Part shown: positions 10,477 to 20,202 of the stretch, in pieces
Numbering within the stretch: position 1 is the first letter of the stretch
Layout of the letters: every line of letters starts with the position of its first letter
DNA from: Actinoalloteichus caeruleus DSM 43889
GTDB taxonomy: Bacteria; Actinomycetota; Actinomycetes; Mycobacteriales; Pseudonocardiaceae
Length of the DNA stretch: 64,000 nt
Direction of reading: 5' to 3'
Assembly (NCBI RefSeq): GCF_000429185.2
Contig: NZ_AUBJ02000001.1
Location: forward strand, 2,418,001-2,482,000
Notes under the pieces: model-generated
What the model was told of the DNA's origin: nothing
Seen by the model: the letters and a program-made list of their open reading frames with translations, nothing else
Database searches by the model: none
Translations under genes and position numbers: made by a program

Positions 10477-11006
10477 GAGTTCTCCTCACAGGTATCCGGT
10501 TGGGGCCGGAGTGCCGCCGCACGCGCGTCCAGCCAGCCCTGCAGAATCTCCGTGGCAGCGGCCTGGTCGATGACCTGCCGCTGACGCCGCCCTCGGACCC
10601 CTAGATCGGACAACATGCGGGTCGCGCTGACGGTGGTGAGCCGCTCATCGGCCAGTTTCACCGGAACCGGTGTCACTCGCTCGGCGATCTTCGCGGCGTA
10701 GCGCCTGGCGTAGTCGGCGGAGGCGCCGTGGTCACCGGCCAGGGTCCTGGGCAGTCCGACGACCACCTCCACCACCCCGTGTTCCGCGACGAGCGCGCCG
10801 AGCTGGTCGATGTCCCGGTCCGCCGCCTCGTCGCGGGCCAGCGTGGTGAGCGGGGTGGCCAGCACCGGTCCGGGGTCGCTGAGCGCGAGGCCCACCCGGA
10901 CGGAGCCGACGTCGACCCCGAGGCGGCGCCCCGGTCCGGCGTCGGCGTGCCCCGGGCGGTCCGGGTCACCCGGCCGCCACCGCTTGCCCCGCTCCCGGCG
11001 GCTCAC
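10473..11006 (-). CDS. ruvX: Putative pre-16S rRNA nuclease / Holliday junction resolvase-like YqgF
   Basis: About 177 residues of the RNase H-like YqgF family. The N-terminal active-site motif [16 protein letters not shown] starts near residue 28; later family segments are [13 protein letters not shown] and [11 protein letters not shown], with the C-terminal acidic site in [11 protein letters not shown]. The frame is open far upstream, but the GTG at 11006 overlaps the alaS stop and follows the family. E. coli YqgF is linked to 16S rRNA 5' maturation; resolvase activity is unproven for most members. Confidence 0.9.
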   Translation of the reverse strand: MSRRERGKRWRPGDPDRPGHADAGPGRRLGVDVGSVRVGLALSDPGPVLATPLTTLARDEAADRDIDQLGALVAEHGVVEVVVGLPRTLAGDHGASADYARRYAAKIAERVTPVPVKLADERLTTVSATRMLSDLGVRGRRQRQVIDQAAATEILQGWLDARAAALRPQPDTCEENS

Positions 11007-13678
11007 CGATCGGCCACCGCACCGGCCAGCCCGACCCGCAGCGCGACGATCGCGTCCGGGATCCCGGCGGGACGCCCGCCGCCGCCCTGGGCCATGTCGG
11101 GCTTGCCGCCGCCCCGACCGCCGATGTGCTCGGCGAAGGAGGGGACCAGCTTGCCGGCGGCCACGCCGAGCTCGCGGGCACCGCTGGTGGTCGCCACCAC
11201 GAAGTTGGCCTTGCCGGCGGCCTGGTCCCCGGAGAAGAGGGCGACGACGCCCGGCCCGGCCCCCAGCCGGTTGCGCACCTCGGTGGCCAGGTTCCGCAGG
11301 TCGCCACCCGAGGCACCGCTGACCTCCCTGGCCACCAGGCGGACGCCGTGGACGTCCTCGGCGGCGGCCGCCCACTCCCCCGCCGAGGACAGCAGGGCCG
11401 CCGCGCGCAGCTTCTCCAGCTCCTTCTCGGCGGCCCGCAGCCGCTCGACCAGGTTCTCGACCCGGGCGGGCACGTCCTTGCTCGGGATCTTCAACATGCC
11501 GGCCACGTTCTGCACGAGGGCGCGTTCCCTGGCCATGAAGCGGAAGGCCTCGATCCCGACGTAGGCCTCGATCCGCCGGGTGCCCGAGCCGACGGAGGAC
11601 TCGCCGAGCAGGGCGACCGGGCCGATCTGCGCCGAGCGCTCCACGTGGGTGCCACCGCACAGCTCGCGGGACCACTCACCGCCGATCTCGATGACGCGCA
11701 CGGTCTCGTCGTAGGTCTCCCCGAACAGCGCCAGCGCGCCGAGCCGCTGCGCCTCGGGCATCGAGGTGTAGAGCACGTGCACCGGGAAGTCGCTGCGCAC
11801 CGCCAGGTTGGAGACCTCCTCGATCTCGCTGCGGGTCTCCGGGGAGAGCCCCCCTGGCCAGGCGAAGTCGAGCCGCAGGTACCCGGGCTTGTTGTAGGAA
11901 CCGCTCTGCAACGCCGAGGGGCCGAGCACCTCGCGCAGGGCGGCGTGCACCACGTGCGTGCCCGAATGGCCCTGCCGCGCTCCGACTCGCCACTCCGGGT
12001 CGACCTTGGCCAGCACCTGCTGGCCCTCGACCAGCTCGCCCCGGCGGACGCGCACCTGGTGCACCCACAGCTTGCGCGCCACCTTCTGGACGTCGACGAC
12101 CTCGAGTTCGAGGCCGTCGGCCACGATGGTCCCGGCGTCGCTCTCCTGCCCGCCGGACTCCGCGTAGAGGGGGGTGCGGTCGAGGACCAGCTCGACGATG
12201 TCGCCCTCGCCGGCGTGCCCGGTGCGCACGCCCTCGCTGAGCACCCCGAGGACGGTGGCCTCGCTCTCCAGCTCCTCGTACCCGGTGAACTCGGTCGCGC
12301 CCCGGTCCAGCAGCTCCCGGTACACCGAGCGGTCGCCGTGGCCGGTCTTGCGGGCGGCGGCGTCGGCCTTGGCGCGGGCGCGCTGCTCGGCCATCAACTT
12401 GCGGAAGCCGTCCTCGTCGACGGTGAGCCCGGCCTCCGCGGCCATCTCCATGGTGAGGTCGATGGGGAAGCCGTAGGTGTCGTGCAGCTGGAAGGCCTTG
12501 TCCCCGGAGAAGGTCGTGCCGCCGGCGGCCTTGGTCTCCCCCGCCGCCAGGTCGAAGATCTTCGACCCGCTGGCCAGCGTGGTGAGGAAGGTGTTCTCCT
12601 CGGCGCGCATGACCGCCTCGATGCGGGCGTAGTCGGTGGCCAGCTCGGGGTAGGCCGGGGCCATGGCGTCCCGCACGACCGCGCTGAAGTCGCCGAGCAC
12701 CGGGTCGGTGACGCCGAGCAGGCGGGCCGACCGCACGATGCGGCGGAGCAGGCGCCGCAGCACGTAGCCCCGGGCCTCGTTCCCGGGGGTCACCCCGTCG
12801 GCGATCAGCATGACGCCCGAGCGCGCGTGGTCGGCGATCACCCGGAACCGCACGTCGTCGACCGGGTTGGTCCCGTAGCGGCGCCCGGTCAGCGCCTCGG
12901 CCCGCTCGATCACCGGGCGGACCAGGTCGGTCTCGTAGACGTTGTCCACGCCCTGGAGCAGCGCGGCCAGCCGCTCGACACCGAGTCCGGTGTCGATGTT
13001 CTTGGCTGGCAGGGTGCCCAGGATCGGGTAGCCCTCCTTGCCCGGCCCCTCGCCTCGGATGTCCTGCATGAACACCAGGTTCCAGATCTCGACGAACCGG
13101 TCCTCGTCGACCACCGGGCCGCCGTCGGGGCCGTGGGCGGGGCCCCGGTCGTAGTAGATCTCGGAGCTGGGGCCGCAGGGTCCCGGCACGCCCATCGACC
13201 AGAAGTTGTCCTGCATCCCCCGCCGCTGGACGCGCTCCTCCGGCAACCCGGCGATCCGCTTCCACAGGCCGGCGGCCTCGTCGTCGTCGTGGTAGACGGT
13301 CACCCAGATGCGGTTCGGGTCCAGGCCGTAGCCACCGTCGGCCTCGGAACCCGTGACCAGGTTCCAGGCGTGCTCGATGGCCCCCTCCTTGAAGTAGTCG
13401 CCGAAGGAGAAGTTGCCGGCCATCTGGAAGAAGGTGTTGTGCCGGCTGGTCTTGCCGACCTCGTCGATGTCCCCGGTGCGCACGCACTTCTGGATGCTGG
13501 TCGCCCTCGGGTAGGGGGCGGTGGCCTCACCGAGGAAGTAGGGCTTGAACGGCACCATGCCGGCGTTGACGAACAGCAGGGTCGGGTCGTCGAGGATCAG
13601 CGAGGCGCTGGGGACGACGGTGTGGCCGGCGCGCTCGAAGTGGTCCAGGAAACGCTTGCGGATCTCGTGGGTCTGCAC
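11003..13678 (-). CDS. alaS: Alanyl-tRNA synthetase
   Basis: About 891 residues, full length. The GTG at 13678 gives the standard N-terminus [19 protein letters not shown]; the open frame upstream is not conserved. Class II core motifs are present ([36 protein letters not shown], and [11 protein letters not shown]). The editing domain shows the zinc motif [14 protein letters not shown] with CGGTHV. The C-Ala domain ends with [15 protein letters not shown]. It heads the alaS-ruvX-mltG-aroE operon, with DUF6167 and DUF948 genes upstream, the usual actinobacterial order. Confidence 0.96.
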   Translation of the reverse strand: MQTHEIRKRFLDHFERAGHTVVPSASLILDDPTLLFVNAGMVPFKPYFLGEATAPYPRATSIQKCVRTGDIDEVGKTSRHNTFFQMAGNFSFGDYFKEGAIEHAWNLVTGSEADGGYGLDPNRIWVTVYHDDDEAAGLWKRIAGLPEERVQRRGMQDNFWSMGVPGPCGPSSEIYYDRGPAHGPDGGPVVDEDRFVEIWNLVFMQDIRGEGPGKEGYPILGTLPAKNIDTGLGVERLAALLQGVDNVYETDLVRPVIERAEALTGRRYGTNPVDDVRFRVIADHARSGVMLIADGVTPGNEARGYVLRRLLRRIVRSARLLGVTDPVLGDFSAVVRDAMAPAYPELATDYARIEAVMRAEENTFLTTLASGSKIFDLAAGETKAAGGTTFSGDKAFQLHDTYGFPIDLTMEMAAEAGLTVDEDGFRKLMAEQRARAKADAAARKTGHGDRSVYRELLDRGATEFTGYEELESEATVLGVLSEGVRTGHAGEGDIVELVLDRTPLYAESGGQESDAGTIVADGLELEVVDVQKVARKLWVHQVRVRRGELVEGQQVLAKVDPEWRVGARQGHSGTHVVHAALREVLGPSALQSGSYNKPGYLRLDFAWPGGLSPETRSEIEEVSNLAVRSDFPVHVLYTSMPEAQRLGALALFGETYDETVRVIEIGGEWSRELCGGTHVERSAQIGPVALLGESSVGSGTRRIEAYVGIEAFRFMARERALVQNVAGMLKIPSKDVPARVENLVERLRAAEKELEKLRAAALLSSAGEWAAAAEDVHGVRLVAREVSGASGGDLRNLATEVRNRLGAGPGVVALFSGDQAAGKANFVVATTSGARELGVAAGKLVPSFAEHIGGRGGGKPDMAQGGGGRPAGIPDAIVALRVGLAGAVADR

Positions 13679-13772
13679 GATCGGGTTCCTCGCGTGGTGC
13701 GGCGCCGCGGGCGCCGGTGGTCGGGACGGTCGGGGGCGGCGGAGGAGGACGGGCGGCGGTGGCCGCCCGGTC

Positions 13773-14156
13773 TCAGCTCTCCGCCCGACGCGCTCGTCCG
13801 CGCCCCGACCGGTCCACGGACCGGGCACGGACCGGCCTGGCCGCGTCCGCCGGAGCGAGTTCGCCGGCGACCGGGCGGAACCGCTCGGTGCGCGCCGAGT
13901 ACTCGAAGTCGACCCGGCGGGCGGTGGGGAGCCCGGTGCGCCGCTCGACGACGTCGGCCAGCTCACGCTCCCGCTCGTTCATGCCGGCGCGGACCTCCGC
14001 GCCGAAGGCACCGACCGCGCTCGCCAGCTCGCTGATCGCCTCGCCGAGGTTGGCGGCCACCCCGGCCGGGGTGGCCTGCCGCGCGGCGGCGGTCGCCCGC
14101 CTGCTCAGCGCCACGCCGGCGGCGATTCCGACACCGAACCAGAACATCCTGCTCAT
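13773..14156 (-). CDS. DUF6167 family protein
   Basis: About 127 residues beginning [21 protein letters not shown], a short hydrophobic N-terminus that may anchor it in the membrane, then an Ala-rich helical segment (about 25-60) and a basic tail. Genes of this family lie between DUF948 and alaS across actinomycetes; function unknown. Its ATG overlaps the stop of the DUF948 gene upstream by 4 bases, so they are co-translated. Confidence 0.8.
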   Translation of the reverse strand: MSRMFWFGVGIAAGVALSRRATAAARQATPAGVAANLGEAISELASAVGAFGAEVRAGMNERERELADVVERRTGLPTARRVDFEYSARTERFRPVAGELAPADAARPVRARSVDRSGRGRARRAES

Positions 14157-14560
14157 CGACGCCCTCCCCGGCGGCCGGACCGACGGGACGGGCGGTCCTC
14201 CCCGGCCTTCTTCTTCCCGCGCCGACGAACCGCCTTGCTCACGCCGTAGGACAGAGCCGCCACCTTGACCAGCGGCCCACCGAGGGTCGCGGTGAACAGG
14301 GAACTCAGCGCGGAGACGTTGCCCGACACGGTACGCGCGTTCGAGGTGATGCCGTCCACTCGCTCCAACTGGGTGTTGACGTGGGTCAACGTGGTGTTGG
14401 CCTCGGTGAACAGGGGTTCGGACTGTTCGTGCGCCTTGCGGATGGCGATGGTCGCCTCGTCCAGCGTCCGCCCCAGCTTGACCAGCGGGATGGCCAGCAG
14501 CAACACCAGCAGCACGAACGCGCCGGCAGCCACGAGAGCGGCGATCTGGCCTGCCGACAC
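14153..14560 (-). CDS. DUF948 membrane protein
   Basis: About 135 residues. One strongly hydrophobic segment (about residues 3-27) is followed by a helical region with heptad-like spacing (LGRTLDEATIAIRKAHEQ and later THVNTQLERVDGI) and a very basic tail. This matches DUF948 proteins, which are found upstream of DUF6167/alaS in actinobacteria and resemble methyl-accepting-like coiled coils; function unknown. The GTG at 14560 is chosen because GGAGG lies 5 bases upstream; an open frame further upstream lacks conservation. Confidence 0.82.
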   Translation of the reverse strand: MSAGQIAALVAAGAFVLLVLLLAIPLVKLGRTLDEATIAIRKAHEQSEPLFTEANTTLTHVNTQLERVDGITSNARTVSGNVSALSSLFTATLGGPLVKVAALSYGVSKAVRRRGKKKAGEDRPSRRSGRRGGRR

Positions 14561-14781
14561 ACATGCCTCCTGGGAAATACGAGAAATGTTCGACAACGGG
14601 CGCCGAACGCCCGTCGGGTGAGAAGGCGCCACACTCCACCGCGCTCGTCCACGGGGACGGACGGCGAATCTCACGGGATCAGCGGTCAGGGTACCCCGTC
14701 CCGCCTCGGCGGCGGCCAGGAGTCCCCCGCCCGACCAAGATCAGCACGAGCGCTGGCTGAACGTGAGCCGCGACTCAGTTC

Positions 14782-14816
14782 TTGACAATGTTGATGTTGT
14801 GGTTAGCCTAACCTAA
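14782..14816 (+). promoter_or_regulatory. Siderophore operon promoter with DtxR/IdeR-type iron box
   Basis: TTGACA (14782-14787) and TAGCCT (14804-14809) form a -35/-10 pair with 16-base spacing. Overlapping the -10, TGTGGTTAGCCTAACCTAA (14798-14816) matches the 19-bp iron-box consensus TTAGGTTAGGCTAACCTAA at 16 of 19 positions, or 17 if position 10 is taken as S. A DtxR/IdeR/DmdR-family repressor with bound Fe2+ would block the promoter. It lies 59 bases before the decarboxylase start. Repression by iron is inferred. Confidence 0.85.
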
Positions 14817-14874
14817 CAACACGTACGGTGGCCGTTCGGTTACCTGAACGCCCTGATCACCCGCCGGAGGTTCC

Positions 14875-16410
14875 GTGCCCCAGGTCGCCAGAGCGTCCCT
14901 GCTGACCGTCCCGGCCCCACCATCGAGCCCGGAACCCTGGACGCGGTCCGATCCCGTGGCGGAGCTCCTCACCCACCTCACCGCCGTCCGCGAGGACGCC
15001 ATCCCACCCGGCCGACCGCTGCCGGCCGGTGATCCGGCCGAAGTGCTCGACACCGTCGACCGGCTGCTCGGTCCGCCCCAGCTGCCCGGACGCGGCATCG
15101 GCGAGGCCGCCGCCCTGCGCCGGCTCGCGATCGCGCTGTCCGGGTTCGGGGTCGACCTCCGCCACCCCAGGACCGCCGCCCATCTCCAGGCACCGAGCCT
15201 GCCGATCGCGGCCGCCGCCGACGCCCTGGTGTCCCTGGCCAACCCCTCCGTCGACACCTACGACTCCGGCCCGTCCGGGGTGGCCGTGGAGCGCTGGGTG
15301 GTGCGCACCCTCGCCGGGCTCGCCGGCCTCGGCCCCGCCTCCGACGGGGTGCTCACTCCGGGCGGGTCCCTGTCCAACCTGCTCGGCCTCCTGCTCGCCA
15401 GGGACACCGCCGCGGCCCGTCTGGGGATCAACACCCGGCAGGACGGGCTCGCGGCCCTCCCCGGCCCGGTCGTGTTCTGCTCCGAGCTCGCCCACTTCTC
15501 CCTGCACCGCGCCTGCGCGGCACTCGGCCTCGGTGAGGCCGCGGTGCACCCGGTCCCGGTCGACCGCCACCGGCGGATGCGACCCGAGGCGCTCGTGCGC
15601 GAACTCCGCGACCTCCCCGGCCGGCGGACCCCGGTCGCCGTCGTCGCCACCGCCGGGACCACGGACTTCGGGAGCGTGGACCCGCTGCCCGAACTCGCCG
15701 AGATCGCCGCCGACCACGACCTCTGGCTGCACGTCGACGCCGCCCACGGCTTCGGCACCCTCTTCTCCGAACGGCTCTCCCCCCTGCTGGCGGGCATCAC
15801 CGGCGCCGACTCCATCACCGGCGACCTGCACAAGCTGGGCTGGCAGCCCGCCCCGGCCAGCGTCCTGCTCGTCGCCGACGGCGCCTCCTTCGCGCCGCTG
15901 TCCCGGGAGGTCGCCTACCTCAACCCCTCCGACGACGCCGCCGAGGGGTTCGGCGGCCTGCTGGGCCACACCCTCCAGACCACCCGGCGACCCGACGCGG
16001 TGAAGATCGCCACCTCCCTGCTCGCCTACGGCCGGGCCCGACTCGGCGCGATGGTCGACCACTGCCACGACCTCGCCAACCACGCCCGGGGCCTGGTGGT
16101 CGCCGAACCCCGTCTCGAACTGCTGGCCGAGCCGACGATCAGCACCCTCCTCTTCCGCTACCTGCCCACTCCCGGCGTCGACGCCGACGCCGTGAACGCC
16201 GCGCTGCGCCGCGACCTGCTGCGGGACGCGCGGGCACTGGTCGGGCGGAGCGCCGTCACGCTGCACGGGGCCGAGACCGCACCGCTCACCAGCCTCAAAC
16301 TCACCCTGATCAACCCGGCCGCCGCCACCGAGGACCTCGACGCGATCCTCGCCGCCGTGCTCGACGCCGGAGAACGGGCCGAGGCCGCCTGGAAGGAGCG
16401 CTACGCATGA
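14875..16410 (+). CDS. PLP-dependent diamine-forming decarboxylase (siderophore)
   Basis: A 511-residue group II pyridoxal-phosphate decarboxylase, in the DesA/RhbB class. The PLP lysine is in ITGDLHKLGWQPA (Lys320), and the nucleotide-binding core LHVDAAHGFGTLF and TPGGSLSNLLGLLLARD fit. It should make the diamine backbone: 1,3-diaminopropane from 2,4-diaminobutyrate if RhbB-like, or cadaverine from lysine if DesA-like; the sequence alone does not decide. It is the first gene of an iron-box-controlled operon, GTG start with GGAGG seven bases upstream. Its stop overlaps the next ATG. Confidence 0.9.
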   Translation: MPQVARASLLTVPAPPSSPEPWTRSDPVAELLTHLTAVREDAIPPGRPLPAGDPAEVLDTVDRLLGPPQLPGRGIGEAAALRRLAIALSGFGVDLRHPRTAAHLQAPSLPIAAAADALVSLANPSVDTYDSGPSGVAVERWVVRTLAGLAGLGPASDGVLTPGGSLSNLLGLLLARDTAAARLGINTRQDGLAALPGPVVFCSELAHFSLHRACAALGLGEAAVHPVPVDRHRRMRPEALVRELRDLPGRRTPVAVVATAGTTDFGSVDPLPELAEIAADHDLWLHVDAAHGFGTLFSERLSPLLAGITGADSITGDLHKLGWQPAPASVLLVADGASFAPLSREVAYLNPSDDAAEGFGGLLGHTLQTTRRPDAVKIATSLLAYGRARLGAMVDHCHDLANHARGLVVAEPRLELLAEPTISTLLFRYLPTPGVDADAVNAALRRDLLRDARALVGRSAVTLHGAETAPLTSLKLTLINPAAATEDLDAILAAVLDAGERAEAAWKERYA

Positions 16411-18232
16411 CCGAACAGCCCGCCGGCACGGCCGTCGCCGACGATCACGCCCCCCGGCCATCGGAACCTCCCGGCCCCGACCCGCTGTGCGACCCGGACC
16501 CGGGCGTCGCGGCCGCGCACGCCCACCTGGAGGCCCTGCTGCGCTGCTGGGTGCGGGAGAAGGCGATCGCCGTACCGGCCACCGGGGAGTTGACCGTGCC
16601 GCTCCGGCGCGGCGGCCTCGTGCTGCGCGCCCCGGTGCTGCGCCGCTCACCCACCGAATGGCACCGCTTCGGGCCGGTCCGCCTCACCGGGACCTCAGGG
16701 GAGGACGCCGGCGAGGCCGACCCGGTCGTCGTCGCGGCCCTGCTCGCCGACGAGGCCGCCCGGGGCGAGGCCGGCCGGGACCCGGCCAGGGGCGGCGTCG
16801 ACCCCGGCGAGGTGGCCGACCTCGTGGCCCGGACGGCCGACTCGGTCATCCGCGTCCGGGGGTTCATCCGCCACCACCGGGAGCGCCCGACCGACGAGCG
16901 GGACGGCTTCCTGGCGGCCGAGCAGTCCCTGGTGCTGGGGCACCTGCACCACCCGGCGGCCAAGAGCAGGGACGGACTGGCCGAGGAGGAGGCGGCGCGG
17001 TACTCGCCGGAACTGCGGGGCTCGTTCCAGCTCCACTGGTTCGCCGTCGACGCCGACCTCGTCTCCCAGGACGCGGTCACCGGCTCGCCCGCGCTCGGCG
17101 GCCGCGACACCGCCGCGCTGCTCGCCGAGATCTCCGGCCTGGACACGCCCCCGGCCGGGTGCTCGTCCCCGCCCACCCGTGGCAGGCCGCCGTCGCGGTG
17201 CGCCGGCCACGGCTGGAGGCGATGGTGCGCTCGGGCCGCCTCGTGCCGCTCGGCGCCGCCGGCCGGCCGTGGTGGCCCACGTCGAGCGTGCGGACCCTCT
17301 ACCAGCCCGGCTCCCCCGTCATGCTGAAACTCTCGCTCGGGCTGCGGCTGACCAACTCACGACGCGAGTCGACCCGCACGGAACTCCGGCGGGGACTGGA
17401 GGTCCACCGGTTGCTCGACGCCGGCCACGGCGAGGCCACCGAGCGAGCCCACCCGCGCTTCCGGATCATCCGGGACCCGGGCTGGCTGGCCATCGACGAC
17501 CCAGGCCGACCGGGAGGCCCGGAGGTCACCGGCCTCGACGTCGCCGTGCGCGAGTCCCCGGAGGACATCGCCGAACACCGCTGCCTGGCCGGTCTGGTGG
17601 CTCCCCGACCGGGTTGCGGGCCCAGCCTGCTCGGCGGGCTGCTCGCCGGTCGCGGCCCGGCCGCGGCCCGGCGCTGGGTGGTCGACTACACCGACCGGGT
17701 GCTCGTGCCCATGCTGCACCTCTACGCCGTGACCGGTATCGGGTTGGAGGCGCACCAGCAGAACACCCTCGTCCGCCTCGACGGCGCCGGGGACGTCGTG
17801 GGCGGGGCCTTCCGCGACAACCAGGGTTACTACCTGGCGGCGTCCCGGCTGCCCTCGGTGCTGGCCCGCACCGGGAGCGAGGAGTCCACCCTCGCCGTCG
17901 TCGACGACCGCCTCGTCGACGACCGCCTGTCCTACTACCTCCTCCGCAACCAGGCGCTGGCCGTCGTCGGCTGCCTCGGGGAGGAAGGGCTGCTCCCCGA
18001 GGAGACGGGCCTGGTCCTGCTCGCCGACCGGCTGCGCGCCGCGCTGCCCGACCTGGCCGCCGCCGGGCCGGACGGCGACCGGCTGGCCCGGCGCTGGCTG
18101 GACACCGTCACCCTCCCCTGCAAGGCCAACCTGCTGACCCGGCTCCACGGCATCGACGAGGTCCTCGCCCCACTGGACGCCCAGTCGGTGTACCTGCCGG
18201 CCCCCAACCCGCTGACAGGAGCCACCCCGTGA
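16407..18232 (+). pseudogene. NIS siderophore synthetase (IucA/IucC family), frameshifted
   Basis: An NRPS-independent siderophore synthetase that joins citrate to a hydroxylated amine. The frame starting ATG 16407 runs to about residue 248 (DTPP), then loses homology; the rest resumes in another frame with VLVPAHPWQAAVAVRR and continues to 18232 with GLEAHQQNTLVRL and RDNQGYYL, which are IucA/IucC motifs. One extra C in the run CCCCC at 17148-17152 would restore one protein of about 608 residues, with DTPPGRVLVPAHPWQ across the join. Position and partners resemble RhbC. This could be a base-calling error or a true null; the truncated product would lack the active site. Confidence 0.85.
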
Positions 18233-18861
18233 GCAGTCCTCCCACCAGCCCGGCCCCCTCCGACACCTCCGTCCCGGACCGCACCGAGGTGCCGGCTCCC
18301 CCGGTCCCGGAGCTCGCCGGGCGCTGGCGACTGCGGGCGATGGCGTCCCCCGGCTCCGGTGCCCGCGCCGCCGAGGACCTCGACCTCGTCTACCAGTGGA
18401 TGCGCACGCCGCACGTCGCCGCGTTCTGGGCGCAGGCCTGGACCCGTCACCGCTGGGAACAGGAGATCGACGACCAACTCGCCGGTGCCCACTCGCGGCC
18501 GGTCCTGGCCCTCCGGGACGGCGTCCCCCTGGGGTACCTGGAGATCTACCGGGTGTGCCGCAACCGCCTGGCCGCCCATTACCCGTTCCTTCCCCATGAC
18601 GTCGGGGTCCACCTGGCGATCGGGGACCGCGCCCAGCTCGGCCAGGGCCTCGGCCGCGAGCTGCTCGTCGCGCTCGCCACCGCGGTGCTGGCGGAGGAAC
18701 CGGCCTGCCGCCGGGTGGTGGCCGAACCGGCCGTCGCGAACGTCGGATCGGTCCGGTGCTTCCTGGCCGCCGGGTTCCGCCACCTCGGTGAGATCACGCT
18801 GCCCGACAAACTCGCCGCCCTCATGGTGCGTCCCCGTTCCGAAGGAGACCTCCCCACGTGA
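18229..18861 (+). CDS. GNAT N-acetyltransferase of siderophore synthesis (RhbD/IucB-like)
   Basis: About 210 residues. It should acylate the N-hydroxylated diamine to give a hydroxamate. Family traits are YQWMRTPHVAAFWAQAW, the GNAT beta-bulge YLEIYRV, HYPFLPHDVGVHLAIGD, and the acetyl-CoA-binding GQGLGRELLVALATAV, as in RhbD and the acyltransferase half of mycobactin MbtK. The first 40 residues are Pro/Ser-rich and outside the domain. The GTG start overlaps the preceding stop (GTGA), so it is coupled to the frameshifted synthetase gene, and its own stop overlaps the next start. Confidence 0.88.
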   Translation: MSSPPTSPAPSDTSVPDRTEVPAPPVPELAGRWRLRAMASPGSGARAAEDLDLVYQWMRTPHVAAFWAQAWTRHRWEQEIDDQLAGAHSRPVLALRDGVPLGYLEIYRVCRNRLAAHYPFLPHDVGVHLAIGDRAQLGQGLGRELLVALATAVLAEEPACRRVVAEPAVANVGSVRCFLAAGFRHLGEITLPDKLAALMVRPRSEGDLPT

Positions 18862-20201
18862 GCACGTCCCCACCCCGGTCCACCGCTCCGCTGCCGGCCA
18901 GCACCGACCTGCTGGCGGTGGGGTGTGGTCCGTTCAACCTCGGACTCGCCGCCCTCGCGTCCACGGTGCACGACCTCGACCTGGTCGTCTGCGAGGAGCA
19001 CGACGAACTCAGCTGGCACCCGGGGCTGATGTTCGACGACGCGCTGCTCCAGGTCAGCTTCCTCGCGGACCTGGTGACCCTCGTCGACCCCGGGCACCCG
19101 TTGTCCTTCCTCCACTACCTCCGGGACCGGGGCCGGCTGTACCGCTTCTACGTGCGGGAACGCTTCCACCCGACCAGGCTGGAGTACCAGGACTACCTCC
19201 GCTGGGCCGCGGACCGGTTACCTGCCGTCCGGTTCGGGCACCGGGTGGAGACCGTGACCTGGGACGTCCGTTCCGGCCGCTTCGCCGTCGACGTCCGGGA
19301 CACCTCGGGAACCACCACCACGGTGCTGGCCCGGGACCTGGTCCTCGGGATCGGCACCGAACCCTCGATCCCCCCGGCACTCGCCGGACTCCCCGCCGAA
19401 CGTCTGGTGCACAGCGGGGACTACCTGCGCCGCGCCACCGCCGTCGACCAGGCGGGCAGGGTCACCGTGGTGGGCTCCGGGCAGTCCGGAGCGGAGGTCA
19501 CGCTCGACCTGCTGCGCAGGGCAACCGAGGCCCCGGCGGTGAGCTGGCTGACCAGGACACCCGTGTTCGCCCCGCTCGACTACAGCAAGCTCGTGCTCGA
19601 GATGACCACACCCGACTACGTCCGCTACTTCCACGGCCTGGACGGCGCGGTGCGGGACACCCTCGTCGCCGAGCAGTGGCGGCACTACAAGGGCATCTCG
19701 GAATCCACCCTGGAGGAGCTGCACGACGCGCTCTACCGGCGGCAGCTGCGCCCGGGATCCGCCGACGTGGAACTCCGTGCCGGCGTCGCCGTGCTCGGAG
19801 CCGAGGAGGACCCGTCCGGGGGTGTCGTCCTGACCTGCCACCACGCCGACACCGGCCGGGAGTTCCGGCACCGGACGGACCTGGTCGTCGCGGCGACGGG
19901 CTACCGGCACCGCCCCCCGAGCCTCCTCGACCCGCTGACGCCGGCGATCCGCACCGACCACGCGGACCGGCCGGTGGTGCGGCTCGACCACTCCGTCGAG
20001 CTCGCCCCCCACGTCACCGGGCGGGTGTTCGTCTCCAACGCCGACCTGCACAGCCACGGGGTGGCCGCGCCCGACCTGGGCATCGGTGCGGTGCGCAACG
20101 CGACCATCCTCAACGCCGTCACCGGCCGGGAGTGCTACCCCCCGCCCCGCGACACCGCGTTCACCCGTTTCGCCCCACCGACGCTCGACGGAGGTGCCTG
20201 A
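18858..20201 (+). CDS. FAD-dependent amine/lysine N-monooxygenase (siderophore)
   Basis: 447 residues of the SidA/IucD/PvdA family, which N-hydroxylate a primary amine using FAD and NADPH. Visible are the FAD motif LAVGCGPFNLGLAAL, the segment SWHPGLMFDDALLQVSFLAD, the NADPH motif VTVVGSGQSGAEVTLDLL, and the C-terminal LVVAATGYRHRPP. RhbE and DesB are the closest functional parallels, acting on a diamine. It overlaps the acetyltransferase stop by 4 bases and is followed by the second NIS synthetase. Confidence 0.92.
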   Translation: MSTSPPRSTAPLPASTDLLAVGCGPFNLGLAALASTVHDLDLVVCEEHDELSWHPGLMFDDALLQVSFLADLVTLVDPGHPLSFLHYLRDRGRLYRFYVRERFHPTRLEYQDYLRWAADRLPAVRFGHRVETVTWDVRSGRFAVDVRDTSGTTTTVLARDLVLGIGTEPSIPPALAGLPAERLVHSGDYLRRATAVDQAGRVTVVGSGQSGAEVTLDLLRRATEAPAVSWLTRTPVFAPLDYSKLVLEMTTPDYVRYFHGLDGAVRDTLVAEQWRHYKGISESTLEELHDALYRRQLRPGSADVELRAGVAVLGAEEDPSGGVVLTCHHADTGREFRHRTDLVVAATGYRHRPPSLLDPLTPAIRTDHADRPVVRLDHSVELAPHVTGRVFVSNADLHSHGVAAPDLGIGAVRNATILNAVTGRECYPPPRDTAFTRFAPPTLDGGA

Positions 20202-20202
20202 G

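Noticed and set aside
11126-14035. A 969-codon open frame opposite alaS
   Set aside because: Same cause: mirror of alaS codon bias. No conserved segment in its translation.
17148-17160. Programmed ribosomal frameshift in the first NIS synthetase
   Set aside because: The run CCCCCGG is not a known slippery site, no stimulatory structure is evident, and the family is normally encoded in one frame.
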